A stretch of 64,000 bases of DNA from Cytophagales bacterium. GTDB lineage: Bacteria > Bacteroidota > Bacteroidia > Cytophagales > Cyclobacteriaceae. The notes below the pieces were generated by a model that was given only the letters and a program-made list of their open reading frames with translations, was not told the DNA's origin and did no database searches. Every line of letters starts with the position of its first letter. Positions within the stretch are counted from its first letter, which is position 1. The position numbers and the translations under genes were made by a program. This document shows positions 28,609 to 37,959 of the stretch, piece after piece. The stretch covers positions 1,409,501 through 1,473,500 of the forward strand of contig JAWPMT010000005.1 in assembly GCA_033344775.1 (NCBI GenBank), written 5' to 3'.

Positions 28609-29373
28609 ATGGGAATTATTGAAAAATTTGATCTCTCCGGACGAACAGCTATTGTAACCGGCGCCAGTAAAGGAATTGGACTTGCTATTGCAGAGGCCTT
28701 TGGACAACAAGGCGCCAATGTGGTGATCTCCAGTCGTAAACAGGAAGCCTGTGACGAGGTAGCGGAGGAATTCGCCAAACAAGGTATCCAGGCCAAGGGC
28801 ATTGCTTGTCACATGGGAGATTTCGATACCATTCCCAAGTTGGTGGATCAAACGGTCGAGGCTTTTGGTTCCATCGATGTGATTGTCAATAATGCCGCGA
28901 CCAATCCGGTATTTGGTGGCGTGGAAGAAGCTGATCCTGGGGCTTTTGATAAAATCATGGATGTCAATGTGAAAGGTCCCTGGGCACTGTGCAAAGCAGC
29001 ACTTCCACACCTCAAAGAAGTCAAAGGATCTATCATCAATATCAGTAGCATCGAAGGCATTACTCCAGGTCAGGGGCTGGGATTGTATAGTGTCAGTAAA
29101 TCTGCATTGATTGCGCTAACCAAAGTACAGGCCCGTGAATGGGGCAAAGCAGGTGTTCGTGCCAATGTTATTTGTCCAGGATTGGTAGAAACCAAATTCA
29201 GTGAAGCATTGACTTCCAATGAACACATCCTGAAACATGTCATGGTCAAGCAAGCTTTGCCAGATGTCGCACAACCCATCGACATTGCCGGACTGGCCTT
29301 GCTTTTGGCAACAGACGCTTCCGGTTTTCTGACCGGCGGGGTTTATACAGCCGACGGAGGTTATACCATATAA
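28609..29373 (+). CDS. Short-chain dehydrogenase/reductase
   Basis: The 254-residue cytosolic SDR enzyme has the NAD(P) motif TGASKGIGLAIAEAFG at residues 18-33, NNAATNPVFG, the catalytic Ser in ISSIEG, and YSVSK (Tyr and Lys) near 160, plus the C-terminal GGVYTADGGYTI. The ISSRKQEACDEV segment after the second strand suggests NADP preference (Arg near the ribose). The substrate is unknown. The arrangement resembles DHRS4-like carbonyl reductases. Confidence 0.9.
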   Translation: MGIIEKFDLSGRTAIVTGASKGIGLAIAEAFGQQGANVVISSRKQEACDEVAEEFAKQGIQAKGIACHMGDFDTIPKLVDQTVEAFGSIDVIVNNAATNPVFGGVEEADPGAFDKIMDVNVKGPWALCKAALPHLKEVKGSIINISSIEGITPGQGLGLYSVSKSALIALTKVQAREWGKAGVRANVICPGLVETKFSEALTSNEHILKHVMVKQALPDVAQPIDIAGLALLLATDASGFLTGGVYTADGGYTI

Positions 29374-29384
29374 CCTTCCTCAAC

Positions 29385-29858
29385 ATGAAGCATTTTTTCA
29401 CCTTATTTCTGATAGCAGGCATATTTAGCTGTAGCACGCCTTCGGGAGAAGTGGCAGAAGCGCCTGAATCTTCAGGGTATGATCCGGCATTAGCAGCTGA
29501 GGTTGGTGCGGACCAATATGGCATGCGCCAATATGTGTTTGCGTACCTCAAGACAGGCCCCAATCGTGACCTTCCACAAGAAGAAGCGGACCAACTTCAG
29601 AGGGCACATCTCGATAACATCACTCGTCTGGCGGAAGAAGGTAAACTAATTTTAGCAGGCCCCTTCATGGACGATACGAATATCCGGGGCATCTATATTT
29701 TCGCAGTGGAGTCTCTTGAGGAAGCAGAAAAACTTGCCGCTTCAGATCCGGCCATCCAAGCAGGAAGCTTGGCCATGGAACTTCATCCCTGGTATGGATC
29801 AGCGGCCTTGATGAAAGTCAATGAAATGCACGTAAGAGTGGCGAAGGAAGGGATTTAG
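29385..29858 (+). CDS. YciI-like lipoprotein
   Basis: The 157-residue product has a signal with lipobox GIFSCS (near residue 12-17), a short linker and a YciI-type ferredoxin-fold domain (QYVFAYLKTGPNRDLPQEEA, GKLILAGPFMDDTNIRGIYI, SDPAIQAGSLAMELHPWYG). The conserved His/Asp pair of YciI proteins appears as LQRAHLDN and PFMDD. YciI proteins are usually cytosolic, so a lipidated version is less common. It follows the SDR gene by 11 bases and overlaps the channel gene tail to tail by four bases. Confidence 0.82.
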   Translation: MKHFFTLFLIAGIFSCSTPSGEVAEAPESSGYDPALAAEVGADQYGMRQYVFAYLKTGPNRDLPQEEADQLQRAHLDNITRLAEEGKLILAGPFMDDTNIRGIYIFAVESLEEAEKLAASDPAIQAGSLAMELHPWYGSAALMKVNEMHVRVAKEGI

Positions 29859-30721
29859 TCGTGAGAGTGTTCTCTGTCTTTCTTAAACTTCTCCCCACAC
29901 CTTTTGCAGTAGTTGGCGTCCATATCCGTGGTGATCATGTCACATTCAATATTTGGACAGATCTGGACTGTACTCTTAGAGGTTTTTTCCACCATCGTCG
30001 CAGCCGTCATCTCCGCAGTTACAATTCCCGTAGGCACTGCAATGATGGCATAACCCATTAGCATGATAAAAGACGCGAGGAACTGCCCAACAACCGTCTG
30101 TGGGGCAATGTCTCCATAACCCACGGTAGTGATGGTCACAATGGCCCAATAGATACTCCTGGGAATGCTTGTAAATCCGTTTTCACCCCCTTCGATCAGG
30201 TACATTAGTGTTCCCGTGATGATGGCCAGCGTAAATACAGCTCCAAGAAACACCATGATCTTGTAACGACTTGCCGCAAGAGCACTGGTGATCACATTGG
30301 CTTCCCCCATGTATCGGGAAAGCTTCAGTATCCTGAAAACCCTTAACAAACGAATGGCGCGGATGACCACCAGGTAACTTCCACCGGCAAGGAATAGTGT
30401 TAGGTAAGTAGGCAATAACGCCAGGAAGTCAATGATGCCGTAAAAGCTGAACGCATAGCGTGTTGGTTTTCGCTCGATGAACAGTCGAAGCGTATACTCC
30501 ACGGTAAACAGGATGGTAAATGCCCATTCTGCTACTTCAAAGAAACTACCGAACCGCGCGTTCATGGAAGGAACACTTTCCAACATGACTTGTATGATGC
30601 TCAGTACAATCGCCCAGAGCAGTACGATATCAAATAGCTTACCTGCTGGGGTATTCGTACCAAACACGACAATAAATAGGCGGGTCCTGAGCCCCTTTAA
30701 ATATTTGTAGTCATGTCCCAT
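29855..30721 (-). CDS. Voltage-gated-type potassium channel with C-terminal zinc ribbon
   Basis: The 288-residue inner-membrane channel has six predicted transmembrane segments. The S4-like segment VVIRAIRLLRVFRILKLSR carries regularly spaced arginines near residue 120, and the K+ selectivity filter TITTVGYGD lies near 195. After S6 the tail ends in two CxxC-type pairs (CPNIECDMITTDMDANYCKRC), a zinc-ribbon layout not present in standard Kv-type channels. What the ribbon does is unknown. The stop overlaps the YciI gene. Confidence 0.9.
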   Translation of the reverse strand: MGHDYKYLKGLRTRLFIVVFGTNTPAGKLFDIVLLWAIVLSIIQVMLESVPSMNARFGSFFEVAEWAFTILFTVEYTLRLFIERKPTRYAFSFYGIIDFLALLPTYLTLFLAGGSYLVVIRAIRLLRVFRILKLSRYMGEANVITSALAASRYKIMVFLGAVFTLAIITGTLMYLIEGGENGFTSIPRSIYWAIVTITTVGYGDIAPQTVVGQFLASFIMLMGYAIIAVPTGIVTAEMTAATMVEKTSKSTVQICPNIECDMITTDMDANYCKRCGEKFKKDREHSHD

Positions 30722-30778
30722 CGTTTTAAAAATAGCAAACCGAAATGGAAACCAATCGTATTTTGGTCAAAAAGGAAC

Positions 30779-31114
30779 TTACCCGAATTCCTTTTTCACG
30801 TGTTCGACCAATCGGTCACAAACGGCATTTAGCTCCTGAGCCATGTATTCGTCGCCAGTTGCATTGAGTATGCTTTGAGCCAATCCACCCACACAATCCA
30901 CATAGAAGCGCTTCATTTCATCGACAGGCATCTCCTTAGACCACAGGTCCATTCGAAGCGAGTTTTTATTGAGATGGTCCCAAAGCGCGATGGAAATGGA
31001 CTTGGTTTCGCTCCAGCCAGGAACATCCTTATGGTCAGCATCCCACTCGATCTTCTCGGGAATGCTTTGGTCATCCAGTTGTACTTTGAATTTGATTTCG
31101 GAGACAGAACTCAT
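30779..31114 (-). CDS. gldC: Gliding motility protein GldC
   Basis: GldC is a small cytoplasmic protein of the Bacteroidota gliding set, found next to gldB in some genomes. The 111-residue product starts SSVSEIKFKVQLDDQSIPEK and contains WDADHKDVPGWSETKSISIA and the ending LNAVCDRLVEHVKKEFG, as I recall for the family. gldB is not beside it here. This supports, but does not prove, a gliding organism. Confidence 0.85.
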   Translation of the reverse strand: MSSVSEIKFKVQLDDQSIPEKIEWDADHKDVPGWSETKSISIALWDHLNKNSLRMDLWSKEMPVDEMKRFYVDCVGGLAQSILNATGDEYMAQELNAVCDRLVEHVKKEFG

Positions 31115-31171
31115 TTTTCGATCAATTGAAAATAAGCCGCAAAATTAGTGGTTAAAAGTGAGTAGCAGTAG

Positions 31172-33352
31172 TTATTTCCGAATTCGAATTCGTCGGGTGA
31201 ATTGCTGTCCATCAATATTGAACAGCATCAAATACAGGCCTGCACTTACTTCCGGCATGTTGAACGTAACCTGACTTCCATTTTCATTACTGATCGATTC
31301 GCGATATTGCGTTCTCCCCTGTAAATCAATCAATCGAATATTCATTTCCTTAAAAGCAAAACCCGCATCAATAGCAATCACATGACCGACTGTAGATGGA
31401 TTTGGAAACACTTCCAATTTAGCCTCCAGACGATCCAGCAAAAGCACCAGATCATTTCCAAAGACAAATTCTGCGAAATTGAATGCATCAATGCCTACTT
31501 CTATACCAATGAGTCTTCCTGGAATGTCATCCGCCGGAGGATGTATTCCACCCCATATTCTAGATAAGCTGGTTTGATCCGAAGCATCGCGATACGTCGC
31601 CCACTGCAATACGACATCCTGACTGGGTCCTTCCTCAAACACCAGAAACTCATTTTGTTTTGCTTCGAACTCACCTACTCCTCCTGGGAAAAACTCATCA
31701 CCAGTCAACAAAGTCATTACTTCTGCAGCTGCCCTGGAAAAGGTCGAATGTCCGGACACATAACCTGCAAAAGGAGGCGTTACAAATGTCGGTCGTTGAT
31801 AGGGCCACCAGTTCTCAGCCAATATCCATCCTACCCCCGCCAGGTCAGTATCAGGATCATCGATATATTCTGGGCCACGCCAACTATACAACTTGATCTT
31901 CCCTACATGTTCATCGTTATCTCCTGCTAATGGATCCCCTACTTCCACTAATTCAATCAAACCATCGTAAATAGAAATACCGTTGGGATCATAGGACATT
32001 CCTTCAGGAAAGGTACTTTGCCCCAGATCAGCGAGATACCTAATGGCGGATATTGGTCGAATATAATCGTGCCAACCCTTGATGCTCCAGGCAGCAATCG
32101 CAGCATCATGCATGGCTCCTCCTAAAACAAAATAGGCCTTTACATCCCATTCCAGGTCATCCAATACCTCTCCTTCGCCCTTGAATCGCTTTTCAAACAG
32201 TGGATGATCATTGACATAGTTGAGAATCGTAAACCAGTGGCCGGGAGGTGTTTCAGAATCCGGTCCATCAGCCCAGAATTCCGCCAGTACACGCGCATAA
32301 TCCGCACGAGGCACCATTTGCGGCTCATATGGCAGTCCGGTTGCAGGATTTTCATCCCATCCCAGACTTGGATCACCCCCATCTACCAGATTGTAGAATT
32401 CCAGCATTTCAAAAAAAGAAGTAGGTAATGAAGGAACATTCCCGATTCGACCTGGTGAAATATCCCACATCACTTCATCTGCCGGATCGAGGTGTGACCC
32501 CCAGATAGCGACCAGCTCAAACCCCCACTTGTACAATGAGTTGTCTTCATCAGAAAATAAGGGCGGTGGCCCGGGATCATGATAAACAAACATTTCCTGA
32601 TCCCGCATTTCAACCGTCTTATCTTCTTCCGTAAGCGCGAACGGTGACACAAACCCCCATTCCGGGCTTAGGAAATCGATGGCCCCATCGATGAGGTTTC
32701 CTGATTGATCGATGAACATCCCCAGGTCCAGTGGTTGCCAGCGATCAGGGTCCGAAAGATTTGGGTTACCCGGAATTTCAGGATCGAGGGCGTCATTGAC
32801 GGTCTCATAAAAATTATTACCGTAGTTGGATGACTCATTGGCTCCATCCTGCAGTCCATAGGTTATGACATTTTCAGCAATCAGTTCTCCAAGTACGGCC
32901 AGGTCATTAGGTGGGTCAGAAAAATAAGCTCCATAACCCCATGCTTCCATTCTGTCGCGCATTTCTCTGATCAAAGGAGGGTAAGCCGGAGAATTCCTGA
33001 ATCGAAATTCCAGTAACCGATACATGGCCACACTGAGGACCTCTCTGATCTCCTCTTTTCCGGCATTTTCCACCGGCACGGCTGGCATGTCCGTCTCAAA
33101 ACCATGGATGGTCCTGCCTAGAAAATAGGTTGGTCGCCCCGGTTGAAAAAATGCCCAGCTATCATACATGATGATGGAAGAGTGGAACAAATTACGGGCG
33201 TGTACCGTAGGCCTTGCAAAATCATCGCGGATGGCTTGTAATAGGATTTCATTCCACTCACGTGCAATTGATGTTTCCTGCGCTTTCGGCACCTGAACAA
33301 AAGCCAGTAACAATAGTAGTAATAAAGCCCCTTTGTGTACAGATCTCCTCAT
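31172..33352 (-). CDS. Secreted vanadium-haloperoxidase/PAP2-like protein with T9SS sorting domain
   Basis: The 726-residue product has an N-terminal signal peptide (GALLLLLLLAFVQVPKAQ). Three separated motifs of the vanadium-dependent haloperoxidase/acid phosphatase pocket follow: KGWHDYIRPISAIR (Lys and RP), YVSGHSTFSRAAAEV (SGH) and SRIWGGIHPPADDIPGR (R..GxHxxxD). The C-terminus has a type A T9SS sorting domain starting LEVFPNPSTVGHVIAI and ending FTRRIRIRK. It should be exported through the Sec and type IX pathways to the cell surface or medium. Halide oxidation versus phosphatase activity cannot be told by reading. Confidence 0.83.
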   Translation of the reverse strand: MRRSVHKGALLLLLLLAFVQVPKAQETSIAREWNEILLQAIRDDFARPTVHARNLFHSSIIMYDSWAFFQPGRPTYFLGRTIHGFETDMPAVPVENAGKEEIREVLSVAMYRLLEFRFRNSPAYPPLIREMRDRMEAWGYGAYFSDPPNDLAVLGELIAENVITYGLQDGANESSNYGNNFYETVNDALDPEIPGNPNLSDPDRWQPLDLGMFIDQSGNLIDGAIDFLSPEWGFVSPFALTEEDKTVEMRDQEMFVYHDPGPPPLFSDEDNSLYKWGFELVAIWGSHLDPADEVMWDISPGRIGNVPSLPTSFFEMLEFYNLVDGGDPSLGWDENPATGLPYEPQMVPRADYARVLAEFWADGPDSETPPGHWFTILNYVNDHPLFEKRFKGEGEVLDDLEWDVKAYFVLGGAMHDAAIAAWSIKGWHDYIRPISAIRYLADLGQSTFPEGMSYDPNGISIYDGLIELVEVGDPLAGDNDEHVGKIKLYSWRGPEYIDDPDTDLAGVGWILAENWWPYQRPTFVTPPFAGYVSGHSTFSRAAAEVMTLLTGDEFFPGGVGEFEAKQNEFLVFEEGPSQDVVLQWATYRDASDQTSLSRIWGGIHPPADDIPGRLIGIEVGIDAFNFAEFVFGNDLVLLLDRLEAKLEVFPNPSTVGHVIAIDAGFAFKEMNIRLIDLQGRTQYRESISNENGSQVTFNMPEVSAGLYLMLFNIDGQQFTRRIRIRK

Positions 33353-33405
33353 TGATCATTCATGAATCATTATACAATACTCGATTTACAAAAATAAAAT
33401 GAAAA

Positions 33406-33423
33406 AGGGGCCATCTAGCCCCT
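33406..33423 (-). terminator. Intrinsic terminator after the BNR-repeat gene
   Basis: On the minus strand AGGGGC pairs with GCCCCT over a short loop, followed by TTTTTC. It lies about 30 bases beyond the stop at 33453. Confidence 0.7.
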
Positions 33424-33452
33424 CTTCCTTATATTATCAAAGTGTACTAAAC

Positions 33453-36400
33453 TTAATCAATCACCAATTTGCCAGTTATGATCTTCCCTTCCTGATAGAT
33501 GCGAGTAAGAAACAGTCCCTTTTGATCGAGTGAATAACTTTCTTGTGGTTCATCAAATACTTGAATGAGCTTACCTTCTAAAGACCAGACCTCAAGGCGA
33601 TTAATGGGCCTTCCGTCAATAATCACACTAAACTTACCTTGTGATGGATTAGGATAAACAACAGGTTCTTCTTCAATGGGTTCATTTGCATTCAATAGCA
33701 ACTCTTGACTAGGATAATCGATCCCCATATCAGCTGTCCATATACCGCGTCCATGGGTAGCCATGATCACTTCACCATCTACAACTTTCATGTCCCAAAC
33801 CGTAACAGCAGGAAAACTATTGGGTAGAATGTTCCAGGACGCACCACCGTCCAGGGTTTCATAGACACCAATTTCCGTTCCAGCCCACATGCGATTTGGA
33901 TCAGGGAACACCAACAGGCTAAAAGTACCTACATCAGGAAAACCTACGGTGGAAACTCCATCTACAAATCCTGAGATATCTGTCCAGGTCTGTCCAAGGT
34001 CAGTGGTTTTGATAATTTTCGGTTCAGCTGGTTGGGAAAACACCACATACGCAGTTTGACGATCGTTTGGATCGGTGACGATGGTAGTAATGTTCCCTTT
34101 ATCAGGATACGCCTCAAATACATTTACCGTATTGAAGACATTTCCTCCGTCTGTTGATACAAATAACTTGCGATCTGCATCCATCGCACCACCTGCCCAA
34201 ACTACGTCCGTATCCACATCTGACACTTCTATATCTAACGCCCCTCCCCATTGGTTGCTGACATTCCTGATAGACCACCGTTCTCCAAAGTTCTGGCTAA
34301 CCCAAATACCATTGTCGCTGACCGCAAATGTCCTGTCAGGCCCCAGCTTAGAATACGCAATTTTGGTAAAGAATGGGGCATCGGGATCTTCTCCAAAAAA
34401 ATCAGAATCCGAAATACCCGCACGTGATTCCGACCAATTTGCCCCTTCGTCATCTGATCTGAAAATAAAATTGAATTGATTGGATCCCAGGACCCTACGA
34501 CCGTCTCTGTTCCAAACTACCTCAAAACCATCTCCAAAGAAGTTGAAAAATGCATTGTCGTCCCAGGAAGTTGAAATAGACGGATTTAGAGATGACAAAT
34601 TCACATCATTGTCTTGTGTGCCGCCGATGTAGACCTGTGCCCGGGGTTTCTTATCTGCGCTATAATACTGACTGGTCACCAGGCCGGTCTCCCGTTCCGT
34701 AAATAAGAGGCCTTTGTTATCACTAAAGGCTACACCCCCATCGTTGACAGATATCAGGCGATCACCAGCGAAGGTCAGTAAGTGATGATCATCATGAACG
34801 GTATTTGTACCTGGCATTTCAATGATATTCCCCTCCTGAAATTGGATCACTGCAAATTTCATTCGAAAAACAGACGAAGGAAGGTTGTCCGGATCCCAGG
34901 TTCCTCCATCCGTTAGAGTCGGCCAGACAAAGACCAACTGATCATTTTCATGACCTCCATCTACGGTAAGGTCCACATCCGGTGTATTCGCATCATACGA
35001 CCTGTTGTGAATGAATATGTACTCCCTATTGATGCTTTCATCCGCATCTAATCCGCGAAAATTTAGATTGAATGCACCATCTCTGGATTGATCTCTAAAA
35101 GAAACCATGAGCTGCCGATTCGCATCGATATCCCACACTTCAAAAGGAACGTCAACGTAATCCTGGTAGGTATAATCATTCGCAGGAACTCCTGCATTTC
35201 CGCCTACAGGTACATGAAAGCGATGTGCCTTTTGTGTAAGCCCTCCAAAACGAATCTCAATGTTTGGGGTATTTTGCGGATTTCCGATTAAGAGCCTGTT
35301 ACCAAAGTGCGTCCCTGCGTTAAAGTTCACAAAAGATAAAAACGTTTCCGTATTTTCTTGATCCACACCAATGAAGTCTCTGGTAGAAGTTCCAATTGCC
35401 ATTTCATCTACCGTACCTGTCCATAATTCAACCCCACCCCAGTAAACCTTATTTTCATCGGACGGATCAATAGCTATTGAATTATCATATTCTCCCTGAA
35501 GCAGAAAATCGGTACCGTCCTGCGCCGGATCTCTGATCTCCTTCCAGCTTTCCCCTTTGTCCGTGGACCAATATAGTCCTGAACCCGTTCTTCTGTTATA
35601 AGCGACAGAAGCATAGATTTTATTAGGATTTGTTGGCGCGATGGCAAATTCGGTCCTACCCGGTTCCCCACCACTTGCAAGAACGATGCTGCTTAGAGGT
35701 GTCTCATACCAGCTAGCTCCTCCGTCAGTGCTTTTATAAATCCCGTTGAGGATCAAAGAAGCGTAAATGGTATTCGGGTCTTCCGGGTCAAATGCCAATT
35801 GTTGAACACGTGAGTTAGCTTCCAGCAATTGTTCCCAGGAAAGGCCTCCATTCTCACTTTTAAAAATACCTGAAATGAAGTCCTGTCGTACCCCGTTGGA
35901 AGTGGCCGCATAGAGTAGATTGGCATTTTCCGGATGAACGATGATCCTGTTTGTGTTTAAGAAGTTGCTTACATTTTCGCCAGTAGTAGATTGCAAAATT
36001 GCCCAGTTTAAGCCCCCATCCAGTGACTTATAAATACCTATACCATTGACAAAATTTCCGCCTAATCCACCTTCCCCTGTACCTGCATACATGATACCTG
36101 GATTAGCAGACGATTGAGCTATGGTAACTGTTGCCAGGTTTGGCATGTTGGGAGTGACGTTGGTCCATGCATCTCCGGCATTTGTTGTTCTCCAGATGCC
36201 CCCACCTGCAGTTCCTACCAACCAGGTATTATTGGACACGTCTGAAGCATCCACTAATATTGATCGAGTTCGCCCTCCTATGTTGCCCGGGCCGCGTTCT
36301 ACCCAGGGGATATCATTCGATACTTTAGCCTGTTCTTTTGATCGATCTCCTGACTTAGCAATAGCCAGGGATAAATATTCATCAGAGTAGCCAATGTCCT

Positions 36401-36569
36401 CCTGACCAGTTTTGGTCTTGATCATTTGATGAATGTGCCTTACCCCATCAATCCTGGATTTCATCTTCACTCGCTGTGGAACCTGGTCTGGCTTTTCAAG
36501 CAACCCAACCACCATGAATACAACAACTACCATCACGGCTAATCCAAAACTTACTCTTCTCCTTCTCAT
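33453..36569 (-). CDS. Large secreted BNR/sortilin-repeat protein with T9SS sorting domain
   Basis: The 1038-residue product starts with a basic, hydrophobic leader (MRRRRVSFGLAVMVVVVFMV). It holds many Asp-box/BNR-type repeats of beta-propeller blades, such as GIYKSLDGGLNWAILQ, SGIFKSENGGLSWEQL, GIYKSTDGGASWYETP and IIKTTDLGQTWTDI. A region of about 250 residues in the middle (around GNPQNTPNIEIRFGGL) interrupts the propeller series. The C-terminus is a T9SS type A sorting domain (VVYPNPSQGKFSV). Such proteins are surface or secreted glycan-binding or adhesion factors; no enzymatic residues were identified. A strong hairpin terminator follows. Confidence 0.85.
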   Translation of the reverse strand: MRRRRVSFGLAVMVVVVFMVVGLLEKPDQVPQRVKMKSRIDGVRHIHQMIKTKTGQEDIGYSDEYLSLAIAKSGDRSKEQAKVSNDIPWVERGPGNIGGRTRSILVDASDVSNNTWLVGTAGGGIWRTTNAGDAWTNVTPNMPNLATVTIAQSSANPGIMYAGTGEGGLGGNFVNGIGIYKSLDGGLNWAILQSTTGENVSNFLNTNRIIVHPENANLLYAATSNGVRQDFISGIFKSENGGLSWEQLLEANSRVQQLAFDPEDPNTIYASLILNGIYKSTDGGASWYETPLSSIVLASGGEPGRTEFAIAPTNPNKIYASVAYNRRTGSGLYWSTDKGESWKEIRDPAQDGTDFLLQGEYDNSIAIDPSDENKVYWGGVELWTGTVDEMAIGTSTRDFIGVDQENTETFLSFVNFNAGTHFGNRLLIGNPQNTPNIEIRFGGLTQKAHRFHVPVGGNAGVPANDYTYQDYVDVPFEVWDIDANRQLMVSFRDQSRDGAFNLNFRGLDADESINREYIFIHNRSYDANTPDVDLTVDGGHENDQLVFVWPTLTDGGTWDPDNLPSSVFRMKFAVIQFQEGNIIEMPGTNTVHDDHHLLTFAGDRLISVNDGGVAFSDNKGLLFTERETGLVTSQYYSADKKPRAQVYIGGTQDNDVNLSSLNPSISTSWDDNAFFNFFGDGFEVVWNRDGRRVLGSNQFNFIFRSDDEGANWSESRAGISDSDFFGEDPDAPFFTKIAYSKLGPDRTFAVSDNGIWVSQNFGERWSIRNVSNQWGGALDIEVSDVDTDVVWAGGAMDADRKLFVSTDGGNVFNTVNVFEAYPDKGNITTIVTDPNDRQTAYVVFSQPAEPKIIKTTDLGQTWTDISGFVDGVSTVGFPDVGTFSLLVFPDPNRMWAGTEIGVYETLDGGASWNILPNSFPAVTVWDMKVVDGEVIMATHGRGIWTADMGIDYPSQELLLNANEPIEEEPVVYPNPSQGKFSVIIDGRPINRLEVWSLEGKLIQVFDEPQESYSLDQKGLFLTRIYQEGKIITGKLVID

Positions 36570-36645
36570 ACTACCTCCCTAAAAACACATTTTGATACCT
36601 ATACCGTATCTGACCACCAAATGGATGCCTTAACCAAAAGGCAAA

Positions 36646-37329
36646 TCAGATAATCGTCGTGATGAATCTATTCAATTTTCGAACGTCTTTATCCGATGAA
36701 AAATCTGTTCCGTATTGTTTAACAAATTGCTTCACCTCATTAAAGTAGTCCGTCCCTTTGAAGGACTTTAACTTCCTGGAAAGATCAATTACGCCTTTCC
36801 CTTTCACATCGATGAAATATTTGACTTTGTGCTGTAAGGTATAATTTCTGTTCCCTGTGTCCAATGCCTCGTTGTAGGTAGGTTTGATTACCTGGACATC
36901 CACCGTTTTATACAGCGTGGATTTACTGTTACTATCCATGATCAAGGCCATCATGCTTGTATTGATAGCATCAGATTTAGTTTGATAGTCCATTACTCGC
37001 AGACCTTGAAACAATGCCGAGTCAATTTTTGAGTAATTGATGGAATACATGTTGTCTTTGATGTCTACCAGTACTGCCTTATTGATCAGATCAATATTGG
37101 CATTTTCAATATTATAAGTCCCCTTCCCATCTTTGAGATATAATGTTACCGGAACTGTTTCTTTGAAGTACAGATAATCTCCTTCTATTTCAGGGTCCGG
37201 AGCGAAAGTATCGATGTACCCAAACATGCTTCCCCTATTTTTCACAAGCAGGTTGGGATCATTTGATACTTGAGCATAAGTCCCACCAAAAATCAGCGTA
37301 AATGCTACGATAGTTAAGATTTTTTTCAT
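36646..37329 (-). CDS. Exported protein of unknown function
   Basis: With the second Met as start, the 227-residue product has a clear signal peptide (MKKILTIVAFTLIFGGTYAQ) and a body of mixed strands and helices (YLYFKETVPVTLYLKDGKGT, KVKYFIDVKGKGVIDLSRK). It has no cysteine and no sorting domain. I do not recognise it. It stands between the SusCD operon terminator and the BNR-repeat gene, on the same strand. Confidence 0.65.
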   Translation of the reverse strand: MKKILTIVAFTLIFGGTYAQVSNDPNLLVKNRGSMFGYIDTFAPDPEIEGDYLYFKETVPVTLYLKDGKGTYNIENANIDLINKAVLVDIKDNMYSINYSKIDSALFQGLRVMDYQTKSDAINTSMMALIMDSNSKSTLYKTVDVQVIKPTYNEALDTGNRNYTLQHKVKYFIDVKGKGVIDLSRKLKSFKGTDYFNEVKQFVKQYGTDFSSDKDVRKLNRFITTII

Positions 37330-37352
37330 TGTCATGTATTATTAAGCATAAA

Positions 37353-37383
37353 AAAAGCACTTACAACAAGTGCAAGTGCTTTT
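37353..37383 (-). terminator. Intrinsic terminator of the SusC/SusD operon
   Basis: AAAAGCACTT (37353-37362) and AAGTGCTTTT (37374-37383) are perfect inverse copies. On the minus strand the stem is followed by a T run. It separates the SusCD unit from the next gene. Confidence 0.85.
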
Positions 37384-37408
37384 ATAACAATTAGAAATTG
37401 CTTTTCAA

Positions 37409-37945
37409 TTAATCTTCATCAGCAATATTTACTGTCGCTACACGAAGGAAGTCAGTTCCACCACGGCCAACAGCAATGGTTTCTGAACCTCTAGCAGCAG
37501 AAGTAAGTGTTACAGTCAGGACTTTATCTCCATCTACAACTGCGTCACTCAACAACTCAACAGCAATATTACCACGATCAGTAAAGGCTACACCACCCGT
37601 GGTTTCAGTACCCGCTTGATTGATATTGTGCTCAACAGTTACCGTTCCACCTGCAGCAGATGCACCAGCAACGTTAAAATCAACACCAAATACGGCATCT
37701 CCACCAAATGAGTAAGATACTACGATATCTTCGAGCGTTCCAGCAGGAGCCTCAACGATCAAATCTACACTAGATCCTTCTGTCTCATCGAAGGGAGGCA
37801 AAGTGGCATTCAAACCTGGCGCATTAAATGCTACGTACTCAGGAAGATCCTGAAGGTTATCCAGGCCATTATCCGAAAGATCGAATCCATCACAAGATGA
37901 CAGGATAATGCCAACAAAAAGAATATATACTAAATTTTTCATCAA
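37409..37945 (-). CDS. Calx-beta-like lipoprotein of the SusCD operon
   Basis: The 178-residue product has a lipobox (GIILSSCDGF). It has one beta-rich domain with the acidic, Gly-rich strands of a Calx-beta-like fold (VSYSFGGDAVFGVDFNVAG, IAVELLSDAVVDGDKVLTVT). Placed directly after susD, it is probably an extra surface binding lipoprotein of the uptake system. Ligand unknown. Confidence 0.7.
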   Translation of the reverse strand: MMKNLVYILFVGIILSSCDGFDLSDNGLDNLQDLPEYVAFNAPGLNATLPPFDETEGSSVDLIVEAPAGTLEDIVVSYSFGGDAVFGVDFNVAGASAAGGTVTVEHNINQAGTETTGGVAFTDRGNIAVELLSDAVVDGDKVLTVTLTSAARGSETIAVGRGGTDFLRVATVNIADED

Positions 37946-37959
37946 TTAATTCTTTGAAA

